Below are positions 1 through 8,651 of a stretch of DNA of 64,000 nt, one piece after another; the first letter of the stretch is position 1; each line of letters starts with the position of its first letter. The position numbers were made by a program, and so were the translations under genes. The notes under the pieces are model-generated. The model searched no databases. It saw nothing but the letters and a program-made list of their open reading frames with translations, and had not been told where the DNA came from. The stretch is from CAVVFX01 sp963777595 (lineage in GTDB: Bacteria > Acidobacteriota > Terriglobia > Bryobacterales > Bryobacteraceae): assembly GCA_963777595.1 (NCBI GenBank), contig CAVZRE010000050.1, forward strand, positions 17,192 to 81,191, read 5' to 3'.

Positions 1-920
1 TCACCGTAGTAGGCGCCGGTAATGTCGGCGCGAATTGTGCCATGTGGATCGCCGGTAAGGAACTTGCCGACGTGGTCCTCGTCGACGTGGTCGAAGGCGT
101 CCCGCAGGGAAAGGGCCTCGACCTCCTGCAAGCTGGCCCTGTCAACGGCTACGACGTCATGATTACCGGCGCCAACGACTATGCGCCCACCGCCGATTCC
201 GATATCGTAATCATCACCGCCGGCTTCCCCCGCAAGCCCGGTATGAGCCGCGATGACCTTCTGCTCGCCAACTACGAAGTAGTCAAGACCGCCACCGAGC
301 AGGCGGTGAAGTATTCGCCTGACTCCATCATCATCGTGGTGACCAATCCGCTGGATGCCATGGCGCAAACCGCGTTCATGGTTTCGAAGTTCCCCAAGCA
401 GCGAGTGATCGGCATGGCCGGAGTTCTCGACACCGCTCGTTTCCGGACGTTCATCGCACAGGAATTGCAGGTCTCGATCGAGAATGTTACAGCGGTCGTG
501 CTGGGAGGGCACGGCGATACGATGGTTCCACTGGTGCGACTCAGCAATGTCGCCGGCATCCCGCTGACGGAACTTATCGAAGAATCGAGACTGAAGGCGA
601 TCGTCGAGCGCACGCAAAATGGCGGAGCGGAAATCGTCAAGTACCTGAAGACCGGCAGCGCCTATTACGCTCCGTCCGCGGCGGCCGTGGAAATGGCTGA
701 GTCGATTCTCAAGGACAAGAAGAAGGTTCTTCCCTGCTGCGCATATCTCGAAGGCGAGTACGGCATCAACGGCTTATACGTCGGCGTGCCTTGTAAGCTG
801 GGCACGAACGGCATCGAGAAAATCTACGAGCTCAAGCTCACCGCGGACGAAACCGCTGCGCTCCACAAGAGCTCCAATGCTGTCAAGGAACTGGTCGAAG
901 TGATTAAGTCGAAGATGTAA
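1..920 (+). CDS. mdh: Malate dehydrogenase, 5' end outside window
   Basis: NAD-dependent malate dehydrogenase, which interconverts malate and oxaloacetate in the TCA cycle in the cytoplasm. The frame is already open at base 3 and encodes TVVGAGNVGAN, the Rossmann GxGxxG loop, so only the first few codons are missing; the internal ATG at 42 is not the true start. Visible motifs are GFPRKPGMSRDDLL, whose first Arg is the position that selects malate over lactate, VTNPLDAM, and GGHGDTMVPLVR with the catalytic His. The rest of the protein is intact and ends with a normal stop. It is the lactate dehydrogenase-like, tetrameric type of MDH. No following gene is coupled to it: about 390 bases separate it from the next frame. 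Confidence 0.95.
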   Translation, partial: TVVGAGNVGANCAMWIAGKELADVVLVDVVEGVPQGKGLDLLQAGPVNGYDVMITGANDYAPTADSDIVIITAGFPRKPGMSRDDLLLANYEVVKTATEQAVKYSPDSIIIVVTNPLDAMAQTAFMVSKFPKQRVIGMAGVLDTARFRTFIAQELQVSIENVTAVVLGGHGDTMVPLVRLSNVAGIPLTELIEESRLKAIVERTQNGGAEIVKYLKTGSAYYAPSAAAVEMAESILKDKKKVLPCCAYLEGEYGINGLYVGVPCKLGTNGIEKIYELKLTADETAALHKSSNAVKELVEVIKSKM

Positions 921-1306
921 ATTCGACTGACGCTTTCCTCCATTTCTCCTTGCCGCGCCGTCTCTTGGACAAAAGCCTGGCGTGGTATCTCCGGTCCAGC
1001 GGAAGGTCGTGGACGTCTCCGGCCTTCCAAAGACACGGACGAACCTGGTCTGGACGGCGGCCACGCGCGTGCCTAATGGCGATCCAATGATTGCGATCGA
1101 CCTCCACGCATATCGGTTGATGGATACCGCAAGAATCCTCCAGCCGTCGAAGCGCAAACGCGCGTTCTCCAATTTCGCTCGTTGCATATTCTGACGACTC
1201 CATCACAAACTTGCTGCGATATGAGAACCTGAAAGTAGCTGGGTGTGGCTGCGAATCCGTAACATTCGTCACACCTTCTACACTAGGTTCGTTAAGATAA
1301 AAAAAC
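921..1306. other. Intergenic stretch, nothing recognised
   Basis: Between mdh and the GH116 gene. Short open frames exist on both strands but none has a recognisable protein, a clear ribosome binding site or conserved motifs. No convincing terminator hairpin follows mdh. Confidence 0.5.
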
Positions 1307-3997
1307 GTGAGCAAATCATCCGGTACCCCACGCCGCGCATTTCTCCAGCAAGCGACGCTTGCCGCGGCTGCGGCCCAGACACCGACCTCCAAGAAAACCG
1401 CGCCGCCCGGTGGTCACGTGCCAGTCCGGATCCCGGGCAGCGATCCGGCTTATCCGCGCACCTTCGAAGGACGAAACCTCGCCATGCTCGCTTTTCCGCT
1501 GGGCGGTGTCGCGGCGGGCAGTTTGAGTCTCGGCGGACGCGGTCAGCTTCGCGACTGGGAAATCTTCAATCGTCCAAATAAAGGCTTTCGACCCTCCTAC
1601 TCGTTCCCCTCCATCTGGGCCCAATCGGGCGATGCCAAGCCGGTAGCACGCGTCCTCGAATCCCGCATCCTTCCCCCCTACGAAGGCGCTAACGGACTCG
1701 GCTCCGACAATGCTCCGGGCCTCTCGCGTCTGGCGTCTGCACGATTCACCGGCGAATTTCCCCTGGCGCATCTCGACTTCGAGGACCACGAATTGCCCGT
1801 CCAAGTCTCCCTGGACGCGTTCTCTCCTTTCATTCCGCTCGACGCCGACGATTCGGGTTTGCCGGTCGCCATTCTGCGGTACCGCGTCACCAATCCCAAT
1901 CGGGCGCCGGCGAAAGTATCGATCGCTTTCTCCATCGACAATCCCATCAAAGATCCGGCACAGCCGCGCAATGTCGATACCCGCGTCAACGCGCGTCGTG
2001 AAGGCGGAGGCCTGGCGGGCATTGTGATGAGCAACCCCAAAATTGCCGTCGACCACCCGATGAGCGGCGAGTTCGCCCTCTGCCTGGCCGATCCCGAGAA
2101 GGCCCAGGTCTCCATGTGGCGCGGGTGGCCGCAGAGCCGCTGGTGGAACGCGCCGTTGGCTTTTTGGGACGATTTCTCCGACGATGGGCAACTCGGTCCC
2201 GAATCTCTCCCGCGCAATGGCGTCGCATCCTTTTGCGCCCAGAGAAACATTCCCGCCCTGGCTTCCGCGGACTTCACCTTTCTGCTGGCCTGGCGTTTTC
2301 CCAATCGGACGCCGGAATGGTGCGGCTGGCACGCGCCGAAAGGCGACGAAAACACCATCATCGGCAATCATTATTCAGAGCGCTTCAAAACCGCCTGGGA
2401 CGCCGCGGAATATACGGCGACAAACCTTGCCCGCCTCGAAGCGGAAACCCGTTTGTTCGCCGCCACTCTTCGCGATAGTACCTTGCCGGGTGTCATTAAG
2501 GAGGCAGCCGGCGCTAATCTTTCCACGCTTCGCAGCACCACATCTTTCCGCACGGCGGACGGGGAGTTCCACGGTTTCGAAGGGTCGAACGACAGTCGCG
2601 GCTGCTGTCATGGCAATTGCACGCACGTTTGGAATTACGAGACTTCCACCGCCTTCCTCTTTCCAACTCTCGCTCAATCCTTGCGAAAAGCGGCCTTCGG
2701 CTACTCGATGGATGATGCGGGCGCCATGCACTTCCGTCAGTCTCTACCCGATGGCAGAGACCGCTCCGGTTTCGCCGCGGCCGATGGACAGATGGGGCAG
2801 ATCATGCACGCCTATCTCGATTGGAGCCTGACCGGCGACGACGCTCATCTGCGTGAACTGTGGCCGCGGGTGAAAAAGGGCCTCGAATTCGCGTGGGTCC
2901 CCGGTGGGTGGGACGCAAATCGGGATGGCGTCCTCGAAGGCGTCCAGCACAACACCTACGACGTGGAGTTCTACGGACCGAACCCGTTGTGCGGCATCTA
3001 TTATCTGGGCGCGTTACGCGCCGCCGAGGAAATGGCGCGCGCTGTAGGCGAGACCGCATCGGCGACGGAGTACCGCCGTCTTTTCGAGAATGGCAGCAAG
3101 TGGATCGACGCGAATCTCTTTAATGGCGAATACTATATTCAGAAAATCCGCGGTTTCAAAAAAGAGGAGATCGCGCCGTCTCTGCGCAGCACCATGGGTT
3201 CAGACGACACCGAGAATCCGCAGTACCAGGTGGGCGAAGGCTGCCTGGTTGATCAGCTTCTCGGGCAATATCTTGCCGATGTCGCCGGTCTGGGGCCGCT
3301 CGTCGACCGCGATCACATCCAAAAGGCGGTTGCTTCGATCTACCGTTATAACTACAAACGGAGCCTTGCCGATCACGACACCGTGCAGCGCACCTTCGCT
3401 TTAAATGATGAATCCGCGATTGTAGTCTGCGATTACGGCAAAGCGCCGCGTCCCAAGATCCCCTTTCCTTACTTCGCCGAACTCTTCACCGGGAGCGAAT
3501 ACATCGCCGCCGTTTTGATGCTGTATCACGGCATGGCCAAGGAAGGCGTGGAGTGCATTGGCAACGTTCGCGCACGCTACGATGGCGAAAAGCGCAATCC
3601 CTGGGACGAAGCCGAATGCGGCCATCACTATGCTCGCGCCATGTCGGCCTGGTCCGGAGTGGTGGCACTGAGCGGTTTCCATTACGATGGACACACTGCG
3701 GCAGTCGAAGCCCTCCCGCGCATGAACGTTCCCAACTTCCGCTGCTTCTGGTCGACCGGAACAGGCTGGGGCTCATTTTCAGCGACCGGTTCGGGCCTGC
3801 GTATCCAGGTGCTGAAAGGCCAGCTGACCTGCCGCAGCATCGACTTTCGAGGTACGGGCAGCCGAAGCACCGTTACGCTGGCAAACCAGCCGGTCCGGCA
3901 CCAGATCTCGGTTCGAAACGGCATCGCTCGACTTGAGTTCGCGCAGTTGGTTACTGTTGCTGCAGGCACGGAGCTGCGGCTGGATGTGCGCGCATGA
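1307..3997 (+). CDS. GH116-family glycoside hydrolase (GBA2-like glucosylceramidase / beta-glucosidase), exported
   Basis: Predicted secreted beta-glucosidase or glucosylceramidase of the GH116 / non-lysosomal glucosylceramidase family, 896 residues. The GTG start gives an N-terminus with RRAFLQQATLAAAAA, a Tat-like twin-arginine signal. The N-terminal domain begins with FPLGGVAAGSLSLGGRG, typical of the GBA2 family. The alpha-helical catalytic domain contains NCTHVWNYE and HNTYDVEFYGPNPLCG; from family knowledge the Asp of the TYD motif should be the general acid/base. Length fits bacterial GH116 proteins. The stop overlaps the next start (ATGA), so it is translationally coupled to the CobW-like gene. 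The exact substrate cannot be read from the sequence. Confidence 0.85.
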   Translation: MSKSSGTPRRAFLQQATLAAAAAQTPTSKKTAPPGGHVPVRIPGSDPAYPRTFEGRNLAMLAFPLGGVAAGSLSLGGRGQLRDWEIFNRPNKGFRPSYSFPSIWAQSGDAKPVARVLESRILPPYEGANGLGSDNAPGLSRLASARFTGEFPLAHLDFEDHELPVQVSLDAFSPFIPLDADDSGLPVAILRYRVTNPNRAPAKVSIAFSIDNPIKDPAQPRNVDTRVNARREGGGLAGIVMSNPKIAVDHPMSGEFALCLADPEKAQVSMWRGWPQSRWWNAPLAFWDDFSDDGQLGPESLPRNGVASFCAQRNIPALASADFTFLLAWRFPNRTPEWCGWHAPKGDENTIIGNHYSERFKTAWDAAEYTATNLARLEAETRLFAATLRDSTLPGVIKEAAGANLSTLRSTTSFRTADGEFHGFEGSNDSRGCCHGNCTHVWNYETSTAFLFPTLAQSLRKAAFGYSMDDAGAMHFRQSLPDGRDRSGFAAADGQMGQIMHAYLDWSLTGDDAHLRELWPRVKKGLEFAWVPGGWDANRDGVLEGVQHNTYDVEFYGPNPLCGIYYLGALRAAEEMARAVGETASATEYRRLFENGSKWIDANLFNGEYYIQKIRGFKKEEIAPSLRSTMGSDDTENPQYQVGEGCLVDQLLGQYLADVAGLGPLVDRDHIQKAVASIYRYNYKRSLADHDTVQRTFALNDESAIVVCDYGKAPRPKIPFPYFAELFTGSEYIAAVLMLYHGMAKEGVECIGNVRARYDGEKRNPWDEAECGHHYARAMSAWSGVVALSGFHYDGHTAAVEALPRMNVPNFRCFWSTGTGWGSFSATGSGLRIQVLKGQLTCRSIDFRGTGSRSTVTLANQPVRHQISVRNGIARLEFAQLVTVAAGTELRLDVRA

Positions 3998-5010
3998 CGG
4001 ATCGTCCCTGGCTTTCGGTTGTCGGCGGATTTTTGGGCGCAGGCAAATCCACGCTGATTCTGGCGGCGGCCCGCGAACTCGAGCGGCGTGGCCGCAAGTC
4101 GGCCGTCATTCTCAACGACCAGGGTGAGTCGCTGGTCGACACGGTTTTTGCGCGTCAGAATGGCCTGGATGCAGCTGAAGTGACAGGAGGCTGTTTCTGT
4201 TGCCGCTTTGGTGAACTGATGGAGTCCGCGGCCACGCTCCGCGCCCATTCTCCTGATGTAATCTTTGCCGAACCGGTCGGAAGCTGTACCGACATCTCGA
4301 ACACGGTCCTTCGCCCTCTGCGCGAAACCTACTCACGCGATTTTCGACTGACTCCTTTCACGGTCTGTGTCGACCCGGCCAGAGCGCGCGAGATCCAAAG
4401 TCCCGGCTGCAATCCACACTTCGCTTTCCTGTATCGCAATCAGCTCGACGAAGCCGACTTGATCTGCTACACCAAGGCCGATCTCTATCCCGATGCGCCT
4501 TCGATGCCCAACAGCCGCTACGTGAGCGCCGTGACGAGCCAGGGAATTTCGGCATGGCTTGATGAGATTCTCTCGGGTCAGCTCCCAACCGGCGCCCGCA
4601 CCCTGAAGATCGATTACGACGAATACGCGCGCGCCGAAGCAGCCTTAGCCTGGATGAATTTGAGCGCGGTAATCGAATGCCGTCCGCTGATGACGCCTGC
4701 CCTGCTGCTGGGCCCGCTGCTCGACCATATCGCGGCCGGCGTCGACATTGTGCACCTGAAGGGCACCGACCAGTGCGACGCGGGTTTCGTTAAGGCGGCC
4801 CTTTGCCGCAACGGGCAGGAAGCACAAGTCGAAGGCGCCCTGGATGCATCTCCGTCGAGCCATCACGAGATTCTGATTAACCTGCGAGCCGCCGGGGATC
4901 CCGATCAAGTGCGCACCGTCGTGGAGGAGGCGATGGCCGATCTGCGCGGCAAAATCCTTTACCAAAATATCTCCTGCTTCACCCCCGCTGCGCCGGTTCG
5001 ACCTGCATAG
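3994..5010 (+). CDS. CobW/COG0523-family GTPase, putative metallochaperone
   Basis: G3E-class P-loop GTPase of the CobW/COG0523 family, 338 residues, which deliver metals such as Zn or Co to target enzymes. The Walker A motif is GGFLGAGKST near residue 12, and the family metal-binding CxCC is present as GGCFCCRF near residue 65. The C-terminal domain is divergent, so the cognate metal cannot be assigned. The ATG overlaps the GH116 stop by 4 bases. The 3' end overlaps the convergent MFS gene by 32 bases. Why a metallochaperone should be coupled to a glycosidase is unclear. Confidence 0.85.
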   Translation: MTDRPWLSVVGGFLGAGKSTLILAAARELERRGRKSAVILNDQGESLVDTVFARQNGLDAAEVTGGCFCCRFGELMESAATLRAHSPDVIFAEPVGSCTDISNTVLRPLRETYSRDFRLTPFTVCVDPARAREIQSPGCNPHFAFLYRNQLDEADLICYTKADLYPDAPSMPNSRYVSAVTSQGISAWLDEILSGQLPTGARTLKIDYDEYARAEAALAWMNLSAVIECRPLMTPALLLGPLLDHIAAGVDIVHLKGTDQCDAGFVKAALCRNGQEAQVEGALDASPSSHHEILINLRAAGDPDQVRTVVEEAMADLRGKILYQNISCFTPAAPVRPA

Positions 5011-6286
5011 CGTAGGTTTCGCCCCGTGCTTTGCCGGTTGACGGCAGCATGGCGAAGATGATTGCCATCGCAGCCGGGTGCATCAATCCGGCTACCAGAA
5101 ATACCGGTGAATAGGAGAATTTGGTCACGACGTAGCCTGTGCCCAAACTTGCCAGCATCCCTACCAGCGAGCCTCCCATCCCGGAGAACCCGCTCACCGT
5201 GCCCACCTCGTACCCCGGGAACAAATCTGTCGGCAGGGTTTGCAGATTCGCAACCCAAAAGCCGTGCCCCACAGTGAGAAAGCAGGTCGCGGCAATGGCG
5301 AGAGCCGCGGTGGGAACATGTGGCGCGGCAATCACTACCGGCAGACAGATTGCGCCGATCAGCATCGCCGTCTTCCGCGCCCTCAGGATGCCCCAGCCGC
5401 GCCCGATCAGCCACCCCGATAACCAGCCACCCACCAGATAACCGGCGCCGCCGAAGAGGAATGGCACCCATGAGTACCTTCCTACCATGGCCAGATCGAA
5501 GTGGCGTTCCTGCTCGAGATACCTTGGCAGCCAGAAGATCACGAAGTACATTACCGGATCGGTGAGTGCCCTCGCGATTGATATCGCGATGCAGGCGGGC
5601 GTCCGCACCACGCGGCTCCAGGCGACCTTCTCCGCCGGCGCAGCCTGAGTCTGCTCGGGCGGCAAGATATCGTCCTTGAAGGCAGCATATTCGTCGGCCC
5701 GCAGGAAACGGTTCTTGTACGGCGGATCGTAGAGTAAAAGCCACAAAACAAGCCAGACGAGTCCGACTACTCCTACGCCAATGAAGGCGGCACGCCAGCC
5801 GAAATGCGAGGTCAGCCACCACACTGCCGGCGGAGCCATCGCCGACCCGATCGAAGAGCCCGCATTGAAAATTCCCACTCCCAGGGCGCGTTGTTTTGCC
5901 GAGAACCATTCGGATACCGCTTTCGCCGCGGCTGGCCAGTTTCCGGGTTCGCCAAGTCCCAAGAGGAACCGGCAGACGCCGAACGAGACCGCGTTCCAGG
6001 CGAAGGCGTGCAGCACGGCGGCGACGGACCAGAAGCCGATAAAGAAGGCGAAGCCGCGTTTGGTACCGAGCCGGTCTACGATGTAGCCCGATCCCGCGTA
6101 CATGATCGCGTAGGCGAGGAAGAAGGCCGCGACAACCCACGAATAGCCGACGTCGTCCATAGGCACTTCGGCGCGGAAATCCTTGGAGACGATCACCAGC
6201 GAGAGAGCCAGACGGTCCGCGTAGTTGACCGCTGTCGCGAGAAAAAGCATACCGGCGATGATCCATCGCATCCTGGGGATTTTCAT
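4979..6286 (-). CDS. MFS transporter, anion:cation symporter (ExuT/GudP-like) family
   Basis: Inner-membrane major facilitator of 435 residues with about 12 hydrophobic segments. The N-terminus FLATAVNYADRLALSLV is the helix-1 signature of the ACS family, which imports hexuronates, glucarate or related organic anions with protons. The loop GSGYIVDRLGTKRGF between helices 2 and 3 is the MFS motif A region. An AGGGG ribosome binding site lies just upstream of the ATG. It stands alone, convergent with the CobW-like gene and divergent from the nitronate monooxygenase-like gene. Substrate specificity is inferred only from the family. Confidence 0.85.
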   Translation of the reverse strand: MKIPRMRWIIAGMLFLATAVNYADRLALSLVIVSKDFRAEVPMDDVGYSWVVAAFFLAYAIMYAGSGYIVDRLGTKRGFAFFIGFWSVAAVLHAFAWNAVSFGVCRFLLGLGEPGNWPAAAKAVSEWFSAKQRALGVGIFNAGSSIGSAMAPPAVWWLTSHFGWRAAFIGVGVVGLVWLVLWLLLYDPPYKNRFLRADEYAAFKDDILPPEQTQAAPAEKVAWSRVVRTPACIAISIARALTDPVMYFVIFWLPRYLEQERHFDLAMVGRYSWVPFLFGGAGYLVGGWLSGWLIGRGWGILRARKTAMLIGAICLPVVIAAPHVPTAALAIAATCFLTVGHGFWVANLQTLPTDLFPGYEVGTVSGFSGMGGSLVGMLASLGTGYVVTKFSYSPVFLVAGLMHPAAMAIIFAMLPSTGKARGETYAMQVEPAQRG

Positions 6287-6348
6287 CGTCCCCTATTCAT
6301 ACCATTTTGGTAATGCCCCTCGTCGCCGGGCTATGTCAAACTTGAAAC

Positions 6349-7779
6349 GTGAGTCCACCGACCATCATTCAAGGTGGCATGGGCGTGGGTGTCTCCGGTT
6401 GGCGGCTGGCGCAAGCGGTATCCCGTCTCGGCCAGTTGGGTGTTGTCTCCGGCACGGCGTTGGATCAAGTTCTTTCGCGGCGACTGCAGGAAGGCGATTC
6501 GGGCGGACACATACGGCGTGCCCTCGATCATTTTCCCTTTCCCGCCATGGCCGAGCGCGTCTGGCGGGCCAATTACATCTGCGGCGGAAAGGCTTCGACC
6601 GATGCCTATCGCAAGCTGCCAATGCACCGCCGGCAGAATCATCGCGAGTTGGAAGAACTCTGCATTGTCGCCAACTTCGTCGAGATCTATCTCGCGCGTG
6701 AGGGGCACCAACATCCTGTAGGCATCAACTATCTGGAGAAGATCCAGATCCCCCACCTGCCGCAGATCTACGGCGCCATGCTCGCAGGAGTGCAGTACAT
6801 TCTCATGGGCGCGGGTATTCCGACCCGGATTCCCGGCGTACTGGATCGCTTTGTGCACCATGAAACAGCAACTTACCCTTTGGCTGTGACTGGCGCGTTA
6901 GAGGGGGATGATACGTCTGTCCGCTTCAACCCCCGGGACTTCATGGAATGCGACCTCCCGCCGTTAAACCGTCCGCAGTTTCTCGCCATCATTGCTTCCA
7001 ACACCCTCGCGACCACGCTGCTTCGAAAATCGAACGGCAAGGTGGATGGTTTCATCATCGAAGGGCCGACCGCCGGCGGACATAACGCACCGCCGCGTGG
7101 AAAGATTCAATTTGACGCGGCGGGCGAACCGATTTATGGAGAGCGCGACAGGGTCGATCTCGGCAAGATTCGCGAACTCGGAGTACCTTTCTGGCTGGCA
7201 GGCGGCTTCGGCAGTCCGGAGAAATTACAGAACGCTCTGGCCTCTGGCGCCGCCGGCGTGCAAGTGGGAACGCCATTCGCGTTATGTCTCGAGTCGGACC
7301 TGCTTCCCAGCTACAAGCGCTCGTTGCTCGACCTGGCCCTCGCCGATGCGGCTCATGTTGCTACTGATGCGCTGGCCTCACCGACTGGCTTCCCCTTCAA
7401 GGTGGCGCAACTCGAAAGTACACTTTCCAACCCTGGCGTTTATCGCGCGCGGGCGCGCGTCTGTGATTTAGGTTACCTGCGTGAATCATACCGAACGGCG
7501 GACGGTGAAATCGATTACCGGTGCGCTGGGGAACCCGTGACCGTCTATATCTCTAAAGGCGGGAAGGCCGAGAGTGCCGAAGGACGGAAGTGCCTTTGCA
7601 ATTCGCTCCTTGCCAACATCGGTCATCCCCAGGTACGCGCCGGCAGACATATTGAAAATGGTCTGATCACCGCCGGCGACGATCTGATTCATGCGGCTCG
7701 TTTTCTGCCGCCCGGCAGCAAGGAGTATTCGGCGTCCGACGTGATCTCGGCTCTATTGACCGACTGCCAGTTGGGCTAG
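6349..7779 (+). CDS. Nitronate monooxygenase / 2-nitropropane dioxygenase-like FMN enzyme
   Basis: FMN-dependent TIM-barrel enzyme of the nitronate monooxygenase superfamily, 476 residues, longer than the classical ~320-residue enzymes. The GTG start leads directly into PTIIQGGMGVGVSGWRLAQ, the characteristic N-terminal motif. VDGFIIEGPTAGGHNAPPRG and GVPFWLAGGFGSPEKL form the flavin phosphate-binding region, and GAAGVQVGTPFALC follows. The C-terminal 120 residues are an extension found in this long subfamily. A PfaD-like enoyl reductase role is an alternative. Its last codons overlap the convergent DUF523 gene by 4 bases. Confidence 0.8.
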   Translation: MSPPTIIQGGMGVGVSGWRLAQAVSRLGQLGVVSGTALDQVLSRRLQEGDSGGHIRRALDHFPFPAMAERVWRANYICGGKASTDAYRKLPMHRRQNHRELEELCIVANFVEIYLAREGHQHPVGINYLEKIQIPHLPQIYGAMLAGVQYILMGAGIPTRIPGVLDRFVHHETATYPLAVTGALEGDDTSVRFNPRDFMECDLPPLNRPQFLAIIASNTLATTLLRKSNGKVDGFIIEGPTAGGHNAPPRGKIQFDAAGEPIYGERDRVDLGKIRELGVPFWLAGGFGSPEKLQNALASGAAGVQVGTPFALCLESDLLPSYKRSLLDLALADAAHVATDALASPTGFPFKVAQLESTLSNPGVYRARARVCDLGYLRESYRTADGEIDYRCAGEPVTVYISKGGKAESAEGRKCLCNSLLANIGHPQVRAGRHIENGLITAGDDLIHAARFLPPGSKEYSASDVISALLTDCQLG

Positions 7780-8303
7780 CCGTGAAAACCCAACCGAGCA
7801 GCGTGGCGCTCATTTTCCAGTTCCTTCAGCCGATGGTCGGCCAAAACAAGCTGGTGTTCGTTGAAGACTGCGATTCCATGGCGCTGCAGCAGCGCGGCAG
7901 TGACGCCGGACTCGCCTCGCTTGCGAATTCCACGGAAATGACCGTTATGAATATAGCTTCGACCGCATGACGGGCTTCCGTCTTTCAGCACGGCTACGTG
8001 CACGCCATGCGATCTCGCGAGGTGCAGCGCGTTCTGCGCACCCTCAACCAAAAAGCCAGTAACATCGCTGCCTTCGCCATCCAGCACCGCGGCAAAGCCG
8101 TCGAGCACGGCAAAGCCGTTCGCGCCGATAATTTCGGCGGGCGGACGGGGAACCGGCAACCCGGCGCTCACCTCCGGGCAAAAAGCTAGAGTTCGTCCCT
8201 CGGCGAGCCATCTGTCGACGATCTCGCTGGCAAGTTTGGTATTGCCACCGTCATAACGAACATAGTCGCCCAGCAGACACGAACTGATCAACACTTTTTC
8301 CAT
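7776..8303 (-). CDS. DUF523 family protein
   Basis: A 175-residue cytoplasmic protein of the DUF523 (YbbK-like) family. Diagnostic motifs are LISSCLLGDYVRYDGG at the N-terminus, AFCPEVSAGLPVPRPPAEI, and VLKDGSPSCGRSYI. The conserved Cys residues (SSCLLG, FCPE, SPSCG) suggest metal binding. The molecular function of the family is not established. It stands alone and converges with the nitronate monooxygenase-like gene. Confidence 0.85.
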   Translation of the reverse strand: MEKVLISSCLLGDYVRYDGGNTKLASEIVDRWLAEGRTLAFCPEVSAGLPVPRPPAEIIGANGFAVLDGFAAVLDGEGSDVTGFLVEGAQNALHLARSHGVHVAVLKDGSPSCGRSYIHNGHFRGIRKRGESGVTAALLQRHGIAVFNEHQLVLADHRLKELENERHAARLGFHG

Positions 8304-8651
8304 TTCAGATCCGACACGTTGGGATTTGCGTGTTGGTAGCTTTCAGTCTGCGCCCGGTTCCGAAGTTTGTCCAGAGGGTACCGGTACGTCGTACACTTTC
8401 GGCGGTAACAACTTCTTTTGCGATTTACACGCTTTATTTTCAGTCATATCCGAGAAGGCCCAAGCTATCAGGCGGCACCTCGATTGATATAACCAGAACA
8501 GGAGATTAAATGTTATGTCACTTCAGGTACTAGCCGCGTCTTGCATCAGCAGCTCGCAGGAATTTAGCGGTCAGTGGCCACTCTGCGATGCCACCTTGGT
8601 TAAGGCTTGAGTAGCGTGGTGGCCAGCGAAAAGCCAGCAGACTGACACGTG
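8304..8651. other. Intergenic stretch with one possible 31-codon reading frame
   Basis: About 350 bases between the starts/ends of two minus-strand genes. On the plus strand an AGGAGA at 8500-8505 precedes an ATG at 8515. No terminator or promoter with good matches was found. Nothing else is recognised. Confidence 0.5.
8515..8610 (+). CDS. Possible small protein, 31 aa, unknown
   Basis: Short plus-strand frame with a good AGGAGA ribosome binding site 9 bases ahead of its ATG. The product begins MSLQVLAASCISS and ends ATLVKA. It has no recognisable family and could be fortuitous. Confidence 0.2.
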   Translation: MSLQVLAASCISSSQEFSGQWPLCDATLVKA

